A stretch of DNA of 64,000 nt from Variibacter gotjawalensis (lineage in GTDB: Bacteria; Pseudomonadota; Alphaproteobacteria; Rhizobiales; Xanthobacteraceae): positions 883,501-947,500 of the forward strand of contig NZ_AP014946.1 in assembly GCF_002355335.1 (NCBI RefSeq), written 5' to 3'. Below the pieces are notes generated by a model. That model was given only the letters and a program-made list of their open reading frames with translations. It had not been told where the DNA came from and ran no database searches. Both the position numbers and the translations under genes were made by a program. Positions 17,531-30,382 of the stretch are shown one piece after another. Position 1 is the stretch's first letter; every line of letters starts with the position of its first letter.

Positions 17531-17881
17531 ATGAGCATTCAACGTCATGATGTCGGCACGCGCATGAGCAAGGCCGTGGTTCACGGAAACACCGTGTACC
17601 TCGCCGGCGTCGTCGCGGATAAAGCCAAGGGCAAGAGCGTCGGCGAGCAGACGAAGGAAATTCTGTCGATCATCGACCACCATCTCGCGCAGGCCGGCAC
17701 CGATAAGACGAAGCTCCTGTCGACCAACATTTGGATCACCGACATGTCGACGTTCAACGAAATGAACGCTGAGTGGGACAAGTGGGTTTCGCCCGGCAAC
17801 ACGCCGGCGCGCGCCACCGTCGAGGCGAAGCTCGCCGCGCCGGACTACAAGGTCGAAATCATGTGCGTGGCCGCGAAGTAA
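17531..17881 (+). CDS. RidA family protein (YjgF/YER057c)
   Basis: A 116-residue small trimeric-fold protein. The hallmark arginine that binds the substrate carboxylate lies in ARATVEAKL near the C-terminus, and the IMCVAA end is also typical. RidA members hydrolyse enamine/imine intermediates; pathway-specific paralogues act in pyrimidine and nitro-aromatic breakdown. Its position between a lactonase and an amidohydrolase suggests a pathway-specific role. GGAG precedes ATG 17531. Confidence 0.92.
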   Translation: MSIQRHDVGTRMSKAVVHGNTVYLAGVVADKAKGKSVGEQTKEILSIIDHHLAQAGTDKTKLLSTNIWITDMSTFNEMNAEWDKWVSPGNTPARATVEAKLAAPDYKVEIMCVAAK

Positions 17882-17893
17882 TTCGCGACACTA

Positions 17894-17917
17894 GCGCCTC
17901 CCTGAACGGGGAGGCGC
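17894..17917 (+). terminator. Strong intercistronic hairpin after RidA
   Basis: A 9-bp GC-rich stem (17894-17902 with 17909-17917) just after the RidA stop. It has no following T-run, so it may stabilise the upstream message or reduce read-through into the amidohydrolase gene rather than end transcription fully. Confidence 0.45.
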
Positions 17918-17964
17918 ACCCAACGATTGCGCAGACAATCGCTGAACAACAAGGGAGATCGCCG

Positions 17965-19239
17965 ATGTCACTCTCTCGCCGTGCTGTCCTCGCCGGAACC
18001 GCTTCGATTGCTGCTTTCGCCGCATCCGGCGCCAACGCCGCGATGGGCCCGAACGACAAATTCGATCTCATCATCAAAGGCGGCGACGTTCTCGACCCCA
18101 GCCAGAACCTGCGCGGCAAACGCGATATCGGCATTCGCTTCGGTCTTATCGAGGCCGTCGAAAACGATATTCCGGCAGACCGCGCGCAGCGCGTGATGAG
18201 CGCGAGCGGCAAACTGGTGACGCCGGGTCTCATCGATCTCCACAGCCACGTCTTTCCGTACGGCTCCGCCATCGGCATTCCGGCCGACGAGCTCGTCGCG
18301 CACCAAGGTACGACAACGTGCGTCTCCGCCGGCGACGCAGGCGCCAACAACATCGCGATCTTCCGCCGCCACATCGTGGCGCAGACGCGCACGCGTTTGC
18401 TCGCCTTCGTCCATATCGCGAATTTCGGGCTCGCGAGTTTTCCGGTCCCGGAGCTCTACAACATCGACTTCGCGCAGGTCGACGCGGCCGCTAAAGCGAT
18501 CGCTGAAAACGCGGATATCGTACTCGGCACCAAAGTGCGCATGAGCGAGAATGTCGTTGCGAAGAACGGCCTCGAACCGCTCAAGCGTGCGATCCTCGCC
18601 TGCGAGCGCTCGGGCACCAACGGCAAGGTCATGTGCCACATCGGCGGCGTCGAAACCGTCGCGCTGATGTCGCAGATTCTCGACCTCCTGCGGCCCGGCG
18701 ATATCCTCACGCACGCTTATTCCGGCGCGCCGAATATCGGCGGACAGTTCACCAACATCGTGCAGGACGGAAAGCTTTTGCCGGCAGCACTCGCCGCCAA
18801 GCAGCGTGGCGTGATTTTCGACGTCGGTCATGGCGGCGGCAGCTTCGACTACACGGTGTGCGAAGCCGCCATGCGCGAGGGTGCGGGCCCCGATACGATC
18901 TCGTCCGATATTCACGTCTTCTCGGGCAATACGCCGGGCATGCCGTATCTCACCTGGGTGATGAGCAAGTTCCTCGGCCTCGGTTTCCCGCTCGAGCAAG
19001 TCGTCGCGATGGCGACAAGCGCGCCCGCCAAAATCATCAATCGCGGCGACAAGCTCGGCACGCTGAAGGTCGGCGCACCGGCGGACGTCGCGTTGCTCGA
19101 TGTCGTCGAAGGCCCGGTGTCGTTCGTCGATACGCGCAACAACACGCGTGAGGGCAAAGTCCATCTGCGTCCGTTCGCGACGGTGGCGGGCGGCGTGCCG
19201 TTCGGCCGCCCCTACATGTCGCCGTTCGCGACGCGCTAA
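17965..19239 (+). CDS. Amidohydrolase/deacetylase-family metallohydrolase, Tat-exported
   Basis: A 424-residue TIM-barrel metal hydrolase. The start MSLSRRAVLAGTASIAAFAA is a Tat signal; GGGAG precedes ATG 17965. Family motifs are LIIKGGDVLDPSQNL, the metal ligands LIDLHSHVFPYG, GTKVRMSENV with a likely bridging Lys, CHIGG, HAYSG, FDVGHGGGSF and a C-terminal SSDIHV aspartate. It resembles the Atu3266/EF_0837 group, members of which were reported to deacetylate acetylated alpha-hydroxy acids. Periplasmic location is unusual for this enzyme type. Substrate unknown. Confidence 0.88.
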   Translation: MSLSRRAVLAGTASIAAFAASGANAAMGPNDKFDLIIKGGDVLDPSQNLRGKRDIGIRFGLIEAVENDIPADRAQRVMSASGKLVTPGLIDLHSHVFPYGSAIGIPADELVAHQGTTTCVSAGDAGANNIAIFRRHIVAQTRTRLLAFVHIANFGLASFPVPELYNIDFAQVDAAAKAIAENADIVLGTKVRMSENVVAKNGLEPLKRAILACERSGTNGKVMCHIGGVETVALMSQILDLLRPGDILTHAYSGAPNIGGQFTNIVQDGKLLPAALAAKQRGVIFDVGHGGGSFDYTVCEAAMREGAGPDTISSDIHVFSGNTPGMPYLTWVMSKFLGLGFPLEQVVAMATSAPAKIINRGDKLGTLKVGAPADVALLDVVEGPVSFVDTRNNTREGKVHLRPFATVAGGVPFGRPYMSPFATR

Positions 19240-20483
19240 GTCAGCGGCACGATCGGCGGACGCGCGTTGAGTGCATCGACTTGGAAGCCGGCGACGCGTT
19301 TGTAGTTTGCCGCAACGTCTTCGAGTTCGGAGCGCGACAGCACGTCGTCGATCGTCGTAAACCCTTGCGGCGCGCGCTCTTCGACGAGCTGCATGACCTG
19401 CTCTGGCCCATTCTGGCGATTGAGTAAAACGATCTGTGATGTCGACGGACGACGCTCGGCCTCGTAAGCTTCGAGCGCTTCAGGCGTGACGCCGTGCGCA
19501 CGGAATTCGCGGGCAAGCACACGCGCATCGAGAATTGCTTGCGACGCGCCATTCGATCCGATCGGATACATCGGGTGAGCGGCGTCGCCGAGCAAAGTCG
19601 CGCGCCCATGCGTCCAGCGCGGCAGCGGATCGCGATCGACCATCGGATATTCGTAAGCGTAGAGTGCATTGCGAATGAGCTGCGGCACGTCTAGCCAATC
19701 GAAACGCCAGCTCTCGAACAGCGGCAGAAATTCTTCCAGCACGGCGCGGCGATTGTAGTCCTCACGCCGCCACTGGTGGTCCGGAGGCAGCACGCTTTCG
19801 GCAATCCAGTTGATCGTTTGCTTGCCGTTCTTCGGCTCCGAGATCGGATAGCAGACGAACTTCAGCGACTGATGGCCCGCCATAATCATGCTGCGGCCGG
19901 TGAGATACGACGCGCCTTCGGTCACGCCACGCCAGAGAATGCGGCCGTTCCAGATCGGCGGGCCTTCGTCGGGATAAAATTTCTGACGCAGCGCCGAGTG
20001 AATGCCGTCGGCACCGATCAGTAGCGCGCCGTCGACTTTCTGTTCGCCACCATTGGTGCGGAACGTGACGCTCACGCCATCATTCTTATCGACGGCATCG
20101 ACGAAGTGATGGCCGGTCAGAATATTCTCGGCACCGAGGCGCTCGCGCGCCGTGTCGAGCAGAAGCTGCTGCAGTTCGCCGCGATGGATGGAATATTGCG
20201 GCCAGTGATAGCCGGCGGCTAGCCCGCGCGGCTCCGACCAAATTTTCTGGCCGCGCTTCGTATAGTAAGCGAGTTCGGAGGTCGGCACGCCGATGGCGGC
20301 GAGACGATCGCCAAGACCGAGTTCGATCAGTTCGCGGCACGCATGCGGCAGCACGTTGATGCCGACGCCGAGCGGCTTGATCTCGGCGGCGCTTTCATAA
20401 ACGCGGCACGGCACGCCGATCTGGTGGAGGCTGAGCGCTGTCGCAAGGCCGCCGATACCGCCGCCCGCTATGATGACCCTCAT
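19236..20483 (-). CDS. FAD-dependent monooxygenase (PhzS/salicylate-hydroxylase type)
   Basis: A 415-residue class A flavoprotein hydroxylase. The Rossmann motif VIIAGGGIGGLATALSLHQ opens the protein, the DG motif is IGADGIHSALR, and the FAD ribityl motif is GDAAHPMYPIGSNGASQAI. It would hydroxylate an aromatic or heterocyclic substrate with NAD(P)H and O2 in the cytoplasm. It converges on the amidohydrolase with stops sharing CTAA. A Bug-type binding protein lies 22 nt upstream on the same strand. Confidence 0.9.
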   Translation of the reverse strand: MRVIIAGGGIGGLATALSLHQIGVPCRVYESAAEIKPLGVGINVLPHACRELIELGLGDRLAAIGVPTSELAYYTKRGQKIWSEPRGLAAGYHWPQYSIHRGELQQLLLDTARERLGAENILTGHHFVDAVDKNDGVSVTFRTNGGEQKVDGALLIGADGIHSALRQKFYPDEGPPIWNGRILWRGVTEGASYLTGRSMIMAGHQSLKFVCYPISEPKNGKQTINWIAESVLPPDHQWRREDYNRRAVLEEFLPLFESWRFDWLDVPQLIRNALYAYEYPMVDRDPLPRWTHGRATLLGDAAHPMYPIGSNGASQAILDARVLAREFRAHGVTPEALEAYEAERRPSTSQIVLLNRQNGPEQVMQLVEERAPQGFTTIDDVLSRSELEDVAANYKRVAGFQVDALNARPPIVPLT

Positions 20484-20505
20484 CGTCCTCCCGCCCCGCG
20501 CGACG

Positions 20506-21471
20506 TTACTGCGGCTTGATGCCGGCTTCGCGCGTCACGCGTTTCCATTTCGCGATATCATCGCGCATCAGTGAGGCGAATTCATCCGGCGTGTTGCCGG
20601 CCGCCTCCAGGCCTTGATCCGCCAAAAACTTGGCTATTTCCGGCGTCTTTAGCGCTTCATTGACGACGCGGCTCAGTTGATCGACGATCGGCTTCGGCGT
20701 TTTCGCCGGCGCCAGCAGGCCGTTCCAGCCCGTCACCTCGTAGTCCGGCAGTCCTGCCTCGGCGATTGTCGGGATCTCCGGCGCGATAGCAAGACGCTGC
20801 GCCGTGCTGATGCCGAGCGCGCGGACGCTGCCGGCCTTGATCTGCGGCAGCGCCGTGATCGGCGTATCGAAAAAGGCCGCGACCTCGCCGGTCATCACGG
20901 CCTGCTGCGCTTGCGGCACGCCGCGATACGGCACATGCGTCATGTCGACTTTCGCGGTGAGCCGGAACAGTTCGCTGGCAAGATGCGCAAGGCTGCCGAT
21001 GCCGACGGAGGCGTAGTTGAGGTTCTTCGACTTCGCGAGCGCGATGAATTCCTGCACATTCTTTGCCGGCGAGTCGTTCGGCACGAGCAGGATTTCGCTG
21101 ACGCGCGTCACCATCGAGATCGGCGCAAAATCCTTCTCGCTGTCGTAGGGAAGTTTTTCGTAGAGCGCCGGATTGGCGGCGTGGCTCGGGAACACCATCA
21201 GCAGCGTGTAGCCGTCGGGCTCGGCTTGCGCGGCGGCTTGCGTGCCGACGATGCCGCCCGCGCCCGGTCGATTTTCGATCACGACAGGTTGAGCGAGCTT
21301 GTCGCTCATATGCTGAGCGACGCGGCGTGCAAGGATGTCCGTGATGCCGCCCGCGCCGGTCGGCACGATGATCTTGATCGTTCGCGCCGGATAATCCTGC
21401 GCATGCGCGAAAGTGCTGGCGCACAGCGCGAAGCAGGCGGCAAGACAGATTTGCAGCAATCGGGAAAACAC
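20506..21471 (-). CDS. Bug-family (TctC-like) extracytoplasmic solute-binding protein
   Basis: A 321-residue periplasmic binding protein with a Sec signal (hydrophobic core LLQICLAACFALCASTFAHA). The mature part has the Bug hallmarks YPARTIKIIVPTGAGG, VIENRPGAGG and NYASVGIGSLAHL. Members bind carboxylates or aromatic acids. No TctA/TctB membrane partners are present nearby, which is common for this family. GTG 21471 is chosen because GAGGAA precedes it and the signal starts there; in-frame ATGs farther upstream would put a long basic stretch before it. Confidence 0.9.
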   Translation of the reverse strand: MFSRLLQICLAACFALCASTFAHAQDYPARTIKIIVPTGAGGITDILARRVAQHMSDKLAQPVVIENRPGAGGIVGTQAAAQAEPDGYTLLMVFPSHAANPALYEKLPYDSEKDFAPISMVTRVSEILLVPNDSPAKNVQEFIALAKSKNLNYASVGIGSLAHLASELFRLTAKVDMTHVPYRGVPQAQQAVMTGEVAAFFDTPITALPQIKAGSVRALGISTAQRLAIAPEIPTIAEAGLPDYEVTGWNGLLAPAKTPKPIVDQLSRVVNEALKTPEIAKFLADQGLEAAGNTPDEFASLMRDDIAKWKRVTREAGIKPQ

Positions 21472-21641
21472 GTTAGCCGTTCCTCTTTTTCTTCTTGTTG
21501 GCCGCGAGCTTAGCAAAGGCATCCGGCGCGCGACAGAAGCTAAGTGTCGCTGCATGGCAGAGCCGCCGCCGCGCGTGTTGCATGTCGCGGCGATTTTTGC
21601 CGACAATCATCTCCCGCCTGACGAGATTGCCGGAGAGATCG

Positions 21642-22511
21642 ATGCCCTACGCCGCCGCCCACGACAAAACGCGCCTCTACTATGAGGAAGTCGGGTCAGG
21701 CACGCCGATCATCTTCGTGCACGAATTCGCCGCCGATTATGCGGGCTGGGAACCGCAGATGCGCTACTTCGCGCGCGGACACCGCTGCATCGCGTATTCG
21801 GCGCGCGGCTACACGCCGTCGGAAACTCCGAGTGGCGAAACTTTCCACTACGAGAATTTCCGCGACGACGCGCTTGCTGTGCTCGATCATCTCAAGATCG
21901 ATCGCGCGCATTTCGTCGGGCTCTCGATGGGCGCTTATTCGTCGCTGCAGGTCGGGCTGCACCGGCCGGAGCGCGCGATTTCGTTGACGCTCGCCGGCGT
22001 CGGCTCCGGCTCAAGCGCCGAAACAAAGCACGTCGAAGATTTCCGCAAGAACTCAGCGCACCACGCGGAGCTTTATGAGCGCGAGGGCGCGGAATACATG
22101 GCGAATGTTTACGCGGAATCGCCCAACCGCATCTCCTTCGCCGTGAAAGACCCGCGCGGATACCAAGAGTTCATGGCAGCGCTGGCGCGGCATGATGCGC
22201 AGGGGTCTGCGCATACGCAACGCGGCTTCCAGGGCAAACGGCCATCAATCTTCGACTTCAAGGACAAGCTGCAGAAGCTGCAGGTGCCGACGCTGATCGT
22301 CTGCGGCGACGAGGACGACGCCTGCATCGAGCCGAGCCTGTTCCTCAAGCAGAGCATCCCGACATCCGGGCTGGCGATGTTCCCGAAGACCGGCCACGTC
22401 CTCAATCTGGAGGAAGCGGCGCTGTTCAACGAGACGGTCGAACGCTTCATCAAGCTCGCCGAGGCGGGCCGCTGGCCGGCCCGCGATCCGCGGTCAAAGA
22501 AGCCTGTTTGA
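21642..22511 (+). CDS. Alpha/beta hydrolase
   Basis: A 289-residue cytosolic hydrolase with the nucleophile elbow GLSMGAYS, an oxyanion-type HEFAADYAGW near the N-terminus, an acid in CGDEDDAC and a catalytic histidine in KTGHVLNLEE. GGAGAG precedes ATG 21642. It diverges from the Bug gene and may complete the surrounding catabolic set, acting on an ester, thioester or C-C bond. Substrate unknown. Confidence 0.88.
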   Translation: MPYAAAHDKTRLYYEEVGSGTPIIFVHEFAADYAGWEPQMRYFARGHRCIAYSARGYTPSETPSGETFHYENFRDDALAVLDHLKIDRAHFVGLSMGAYSSLQVGLHRPERAISLTLAGVGSGSSAETKHVEDFRKNSAHHAELYEREGAEYMANVYAESPNRISFAVKDPRGYQEFMAALARHDAQGSAHTQRGFQGKRPSIFDFKDKLQKLQVPTLIVCGDEDDACIEPSLFLKQSIPTSGLAMFPKTGHVLNLEEAALFNETVERFIKLAEAGRWPARDPRSKKPV

Positions 22512-22513
22512 GG

Positions 22514-22541
22514 CAAAAAGAGCTTGGCGCCGAGCCAAGCC
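22514..22541 (-). terminator. secA: secA Rho-independent terminator
   Basis: A 7-bp stem (22522-22528 with 22534-22540) followed on the minus strand by TC and a run of five T. It lies 30 nt after the secA stop, in the convergent gap with the alpha/beta hydrolase. Confidence 0.8.
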
Positions 22542-22570
22542 CTTATCTTCTGTGCGAATGACGTCGAGGA

Positions 22571-25429
<2,859 letters not shown>

Positions 25430-25724
25430 GCCGAAAATTCCTTAAAAACCGGGTCGCCGCGAACACTTCGGTTCCGGGCGCAAGAGGAAGGGCGCCTCGG
25501 ATCGACCGGGAATGCGGCACTTTCAGGGTCTGCACATGCAGATTCGAGCGCTTCGCCGGGGGCGAAGGCGCAAGCAGTGCAGAGATATGAGGGGGGTCCG
25601 ACCTTGTCAATCGACCGTCGGCCGTCCAACTCTCGGCGCAATCACATTGCCAAACAGGGGCAATTGGGCGAGTGTCCGCGCCGAATGGCGAGGCCTCAAT
25701 AAGGCTGCCGAAGGGATAATCACG

Positions 25725-26633
25725 ATGCAGATAGTAGCAATGCGCGGCGTCGTCGCCGGGCTGATGGTTGCGGTCCTGCTGGCAGTTGCGCCGCAGGCCT
25801 CCGCGCAGACGGCGGCCGACCCGGTTGTCGCGCGCGTCAACGGCGTTGAAATCCGCCAAAGCGACCTCGCGGTTGTCGAGGAAGAGCTTGGCCAGAGCAT
25901 GGCTCAGCTACCGCCGGAGCAGCGGCGCGAGTACTTGATCTCGCTGCTCATCGACACGGTCATTGTGTCGCAGGCGGCGGAAGCCAAGGGTTTCGCCAAC
26001 TCGGAAGATTTCAAGCGCCGTCTCGCCTTCACGCGTAACCGCTTGCTGTCGGAAGGCTTGCTCAATCAGTCCGCCAAGGAAGCCGTGACGGAAGCGGCGC
26101 TGCGCCAGACTTACGAGGATGCCATCAAGCAGATGGGGACGGACGAGGAAGTCCACGCCCGTCACATTCTCTTCCGCGTCACCGACCCGAAGGACGAGAA
26201 GGCTTCGAAGGCCGCCGAGGACAAGGTCAAAGCCGTCATCGCGCGCCTGAAGAAGGGCGAAGACTTCGTCAAAATCGCCAGCGAGCTGACCGAGGACCCG
26301 TCCGGCAAGGAAAACGGCGGCGATCTCGGCTACTTCACCAAGGATCAGATGGTGCCGGAATTCTCCGATGTCGCCTTCAAGCTCGCCAAAGGTGCGGTCT
26401 CGGACCCGATCAAAACGCAGTTCGGCTGGCACGTCCTCAAAGTCGAGGACAAGCGGCAGAAGCCGGCGCCGGAATTCGACAAGGTGAAGGGTCAGCTTGA
26501 GCAATACGTCGTGCGCAAGGCGCAGAGCGACCTGGTTGCCAAGCTGCGCGCCGAAGCCAAGATCGAGAAAGTCGACGCTCCGGCAGCCCCCGCTGCTCCG
26601 GCAGCGCCGGCAGCGCCAGCAGCGCCGAAGTAA
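25725..26633 (+). CDS. Periplasmic parvulin-type peptidyl-prolyl isomerase
   Basis: A 302-residue SurA/PrsA-like chaperone with a Sec signal (hydrophobic core near 8-22, cleavage after ASA). An N-terminal SurA_N-like helical region is followed by a rotamase domain (about 140-240) with VHARHILFRV, GGDLGYFTKDQMVPEF and FGWHVLKVED. The end is a low-complexity Ala-Pro run. It probably helps outer-membrane proteins fold after Sec export. ATG 25725 has AAGGG upstream; ATG 25740 is an alternative. Confidence 0.92.
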   Translation: MQIVAMRGVVAGLMVAVLLAVAPQASAQTAADPVVARVNGVEIRQSDLAVVEEELGQSMAQLPPEQRREYLISLLIDTVIVSQAAEAKGFANSEDFKRRLAFTRNRLLSEGLLNQSAKEAVTEAALRQTYEDAIKQMGTDEEVHARHILFRVTDPKDEKASKAAEDKVKAVIARLKKGEDFVKIASELTEDPSGKENGGDLGYFTKDQMVPEFSDVAFKLAKGAVSDPIKTQFGWHVLKVEDKRQKPAPEFDKVKGQLEQYVVRKAQSDLVAKLRAEAKIEKVDAPAAPAAPAAPAAPAAPK

Positions 26634-26639
26634 CCTGGA

Positions 26640-26683
26640 GCATTTTCGAGTGAAGTGGACTTCGGTTCACGTCAAGAAAATGC
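26640..26683. repeat. Family A palindromic repeat, copy 3
   Basis: The 44-bp unit seen at 208-251 and 4370-4413, with a few changes near the centre (GACTTCGGTT). It begins 6 nt after the isomerase stop and is followed by TCAAGAATCTA as in copy 2. Confidence 0.88.
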
Positions 26684-26717
26684 GGCCATTCAAGAATCTA
26701 TACACTTGTACAAATAC

Positions 26718-26747
26718 CAATCGCCCTCGCGGAAGCGGGGGCGATTG
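26718..26747. terminator. Terminator-like hairpin after the isomerase gene
   Basis: A 13-bp stem (26718-26730 with 26735-26747, one G-T pair) with a GGAA loop. The following CCGTTTGG is only weakly T-rich. It separates the isomerase from argJ and may limit read-through. Confidence 0.6.
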
Positions 26748-26872
26748 CCGTTTGGGGCACTCTTGCATTCGCGCTCGATTGGTGAGAAAGCCCGCGCCGG
26801 GTTTTGCGTAGGCTGAGGTCGATCGCCGTCACGGCTTTGTCGCCTCGGCCTGCTTCTTCTGCGGGCATCATC

Positions 26873-28114
26873 ATGGCAACGACGATCTCTCCCCTCGCTC
26901 CGAAAGAATACGCAACGCTGCCGCCGATCGCCGGCGTCAAGCTCGCGACCGCCGAAGCCGGCATTCGTTACAAAAACCGCACCGACGTCCTGCTCGCGAC
27001 TTTCGACAAGGGCACGACTGTCGCCGGTGTGTTCACGAAGTCGAAGTGTCCGTCGGCGCCGGTCGAATGGTGTCGCGACAATCTCAAGGGCGGCAAGGTT
27101 CGCGCGCTCGTCGTCAACTCGGGCAACGCGAACGCTTTCACGGGCAAGAACGGCCGCGACTCGACCAAGCTCACCGCATCGATCGCCTCGAAGTCCGTCG
27201 GCTGCAAGGCGTCGGAAATTTTCCTCGCCTCGACCGGCGTGATCGGCGAGCCGCTCGACGCGACGAAATTCAACCGTGTCATGGATGGTCTTGTCGCCGG
27301 CGGAAAGAGCGATCTGTGGCAGGAAGCCGCCAAAGCGATCATGACCACCGACACGTTCCCGAAGGTCGCGACCGCGACCGCGAAGCTCGGCGACGCGACC
27401 GTAACGATCAACGGCATCGCCAAAGGCGCCGGCATGATCGCGCCCGACATGGCGACGATGCTGTCGTTCATCTTCACGGACGCGCCGCTGTCCGCCTCTG
27501 CGCTGCAGGGACTTCTCTCGAGCGGCGTCGAGGACACGTTCAACGCGGTGACGATCGACGGCGATACGTCGACGTCCGACACGCTGCTCGCTTTCGCGAC
27601 CGGCGCTGCCGCCGAATACGGCGCGCCCGCTATCGCGCGCGCGAACGATCGCCGTTTGGTCGCGTTCCGTAAGGCTTTCCAAGCCGTGCTGGCAAATCTG
27701 GCCGAGCAAGTTGCACGCGACGGCGAAGGCGCGCGCAAGCTGGTCGAAATCATTGTCGAGGGCGCGAAGACCAAGCGCTCGGCGCGCAAGATCGCGATGT
27801 CGATTGCGAATTCACCGCTGGTAAAGACGGCGATCGCGGGCGAGGACGCGAACTGGGGCCGCGTCGTCATGGCCGTCGGCAAAGCCGGCGAGCCCGCCGA
27901 TCGAGATAAGCTCTCGATCTGGTTCGGCGATACGCGCGTCGCGCATCGCGGCGCGCGCGATCCGGACTACGATGAGAAGCAGGTTTCGGCCTACATGAAG
28001 AATCCCGAAGTTACGCTGCGCGTCGGTCTCGGTCTCGGGCCGGGCCGCGATCGCGTCATGACGTGCGATCTCACCAAAGCTTACGTCGAGATCAACGGCG
28101 ACTATCGCTCGTGA
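26873..28114 (+). CDS. argJ: Bifunctional glutamate N-acetyltransferase/ornithine acetyltransferase ArgJ
   Basis: A 413-residue enzyme of cyclic arginine synthesis that moves acetyl groups from N-acetylornithine to glutamate. The self-cleavage site is visible in [14 protein letters not shown], where the Thr after Ala becomes the nucleophile. [10 protein letters not shown] and the end GDYRS are also typical. Whether it also uses acetyl-CoA (bifunctional) cannot be told from sequence. ATG 26873 follows the family start. It overlaps mutT by GTGA. Confidence 0.96.
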   Translation: MATTISPLAPKEYATLPPIAGVKLATAEAGIRYKNRTDVLLATFDKGTTVAGVFTKSKCPSAPVEWCRDNLKGGKVRALVVNSGNANAFTGKNGRDSTKLTASIASKSVGCKASEIFLASTGVIGEPLDATKFNRVMDGLVAGGKSDLWQEAAKAIMTTDTFPKVATATAKLGDATVTINGIAKGAGMIAPDMATMLSFIFTDAPLSASALQGLLSSGVEDTFNAVTIDGDTSTSDTLLAFATGAAAEYGAPAIARANDRRLVAFRKAFQAVLANLAEQVARDGEGARKLVEIIVEGAKTKRSARKIAMSIANSPLVKTAIAGEDANWGRVVMAVGKAGEPADRDKLSIWFGDTRVAHRGARDPDYDEKQVSAYMKNPEVTLRVGLGLGPGRDRVMTCDLTKAYVEINGDYRS

Positions 28115-28509
28115 AGCTTCTTCTCGTCGTCGCGTGCGCGCTGATCGATGCGGACGGCCGCATCCTCATCGCGCAGCGGCCGGAAGGGAAGCAGCTCTCC
28201 GGCCTCTGGGAATTTCCCGGCGGTAAAGTCGATCCGGGTGAGCGGCCGGAGCAGACGCTGATCCGCGAATTGCGCGAAGAGCTCGGCCTCACGGTCGCCG
28301 AGCCGTGCCTTGCGCCGCTGACTTTCGCGAGCCATGCCTACGATGATTTCCATCTGTTGATGCCGCTTTACGTTTGCCGCCGTTGGGACGGCACGCCGAA
28401 GCCGCTCGAAGCGCAGAAGCTCGCGTGGGTGATGCCGAACAAGCTTCGCGACTACCCGATGCCGCCGGCCGATGAGCCGCTCATCCCGCATCTGATTGGG
28501 TTGCTGTAG
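28111..28509 (+). CDS. mutT: 8-oxo-dGTP diphosphatase MutT
   Basis: A 132-residue Nudix hydrolase that clears oxidised dGTP. The Nudix box runs from [14 protein letters not shown] through RELREELGL. Short length, [16 protein letters not shown] and the end are MutT-like. The GTG start at 28111 overlaps the argJ stop (GTGA), implying coupled translation. The stop abuts the arfB stop on the other strand. Confidence 0.92.
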   Translation: MKLLLVVACALIDADGRILIAQRPEGKQLSGLWEFPGGKVDPGERPEQTLIRELREELGLTVAEPCLAPLTFASHAYDDFHLLMPLYVCRRWDGTPKPLEAQKLAWVMPNKLRDYPMPPADEPLIPHLIGLL

Positions 28510-28932
28510 TCAGTCGTGCGACGGCTTGGTTTGGCGCAAGCCCTTCACGCCGCTGCGGCGCTTCTTGCCCTCGAGACGCTTTTCCTTCGACGCCCGCGTC
28601 GGCTTCGTCGCTCGCCGCGCTTTCGGCACCACGCACGCTTCCTCGATCAGCGCGACCAAACGCTCGCGTGCGTCGGCGCGATTGCGCGCCTGATCGCGGA
28701 AGCGCTCCGCCGTGATGATGAGGACACCTTCGTTTGTGAGGCGGCTGCCGGCGAGTCGCATGAGCCGGACTGCGACGTCGTTCGGCAGCGAGCGAGAGCC
28801 GCGCACATTAAAGCGCAGCTGCACGGCACTCGAGACTTTGTTGACGTTTTGACCGCCGGGTCCCGACGAACGCACGAATGTCTCGTCGAGCTCGTCGTCC
28901 TGCAGCGTGATGCGGTCGTTGATGCGGATCAT
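28510..28932 (-). CDS. arfB: Alternative ribosome-rescue factor ArfB
   Basis: A 140-residue peptidyl-tRNA hydrolase that frees stalled ribosomes. The GGQ motif lies in SSGPGGQNVNKV, followed by an RF-1 fold and a long basic C-terminal tail (KKRRSGVKGLRQTK) that would enter the empty mRNA channel. ATG 28932 gives the standard length and N-terminus. It is downstream of aspC on the same strand. Confidence 0.94.
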   Translation of the reverse strand: MIRINDRITLQDDELDETFVRSSGPGGQNVNKVSSAVQLRFNVRGSRSLPNDVAVRLMRLAGSRLTNEGVLIITAERFRDQARNRADARERLVALIEEACVVPKARRATKPTRASKEKRLEGKKRRSGVKGLRQTKPSHD

Positions 28933-28969
28933 GCGCCGCAAAGTGGCGCGAGTTTGCGCCGGAGGCAAG

Positions 28970-28992
28970 TTGGGCCTGCGGCGCAGGCCCAA
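28970..28992. terminator. Perfect hairpin between aspC and arfB
   Basis: A 10-bp perfect stem (28970-28979 with 28983-28992) and 3-nt loop. No T-run follows in either direction. It may partly separate aspC from arfB transcription. Confidence 0.45.
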
Positions 28993-29003
28993 CAAGTGTC
29001 GTG

Positions 29004-30332
<1,329 letters not shown>

Positions 30333-30382
30333 TTACGCAAAGGAAAGACCGATATCCTAGCTTCACGGCCTCGGGAGCCGTG

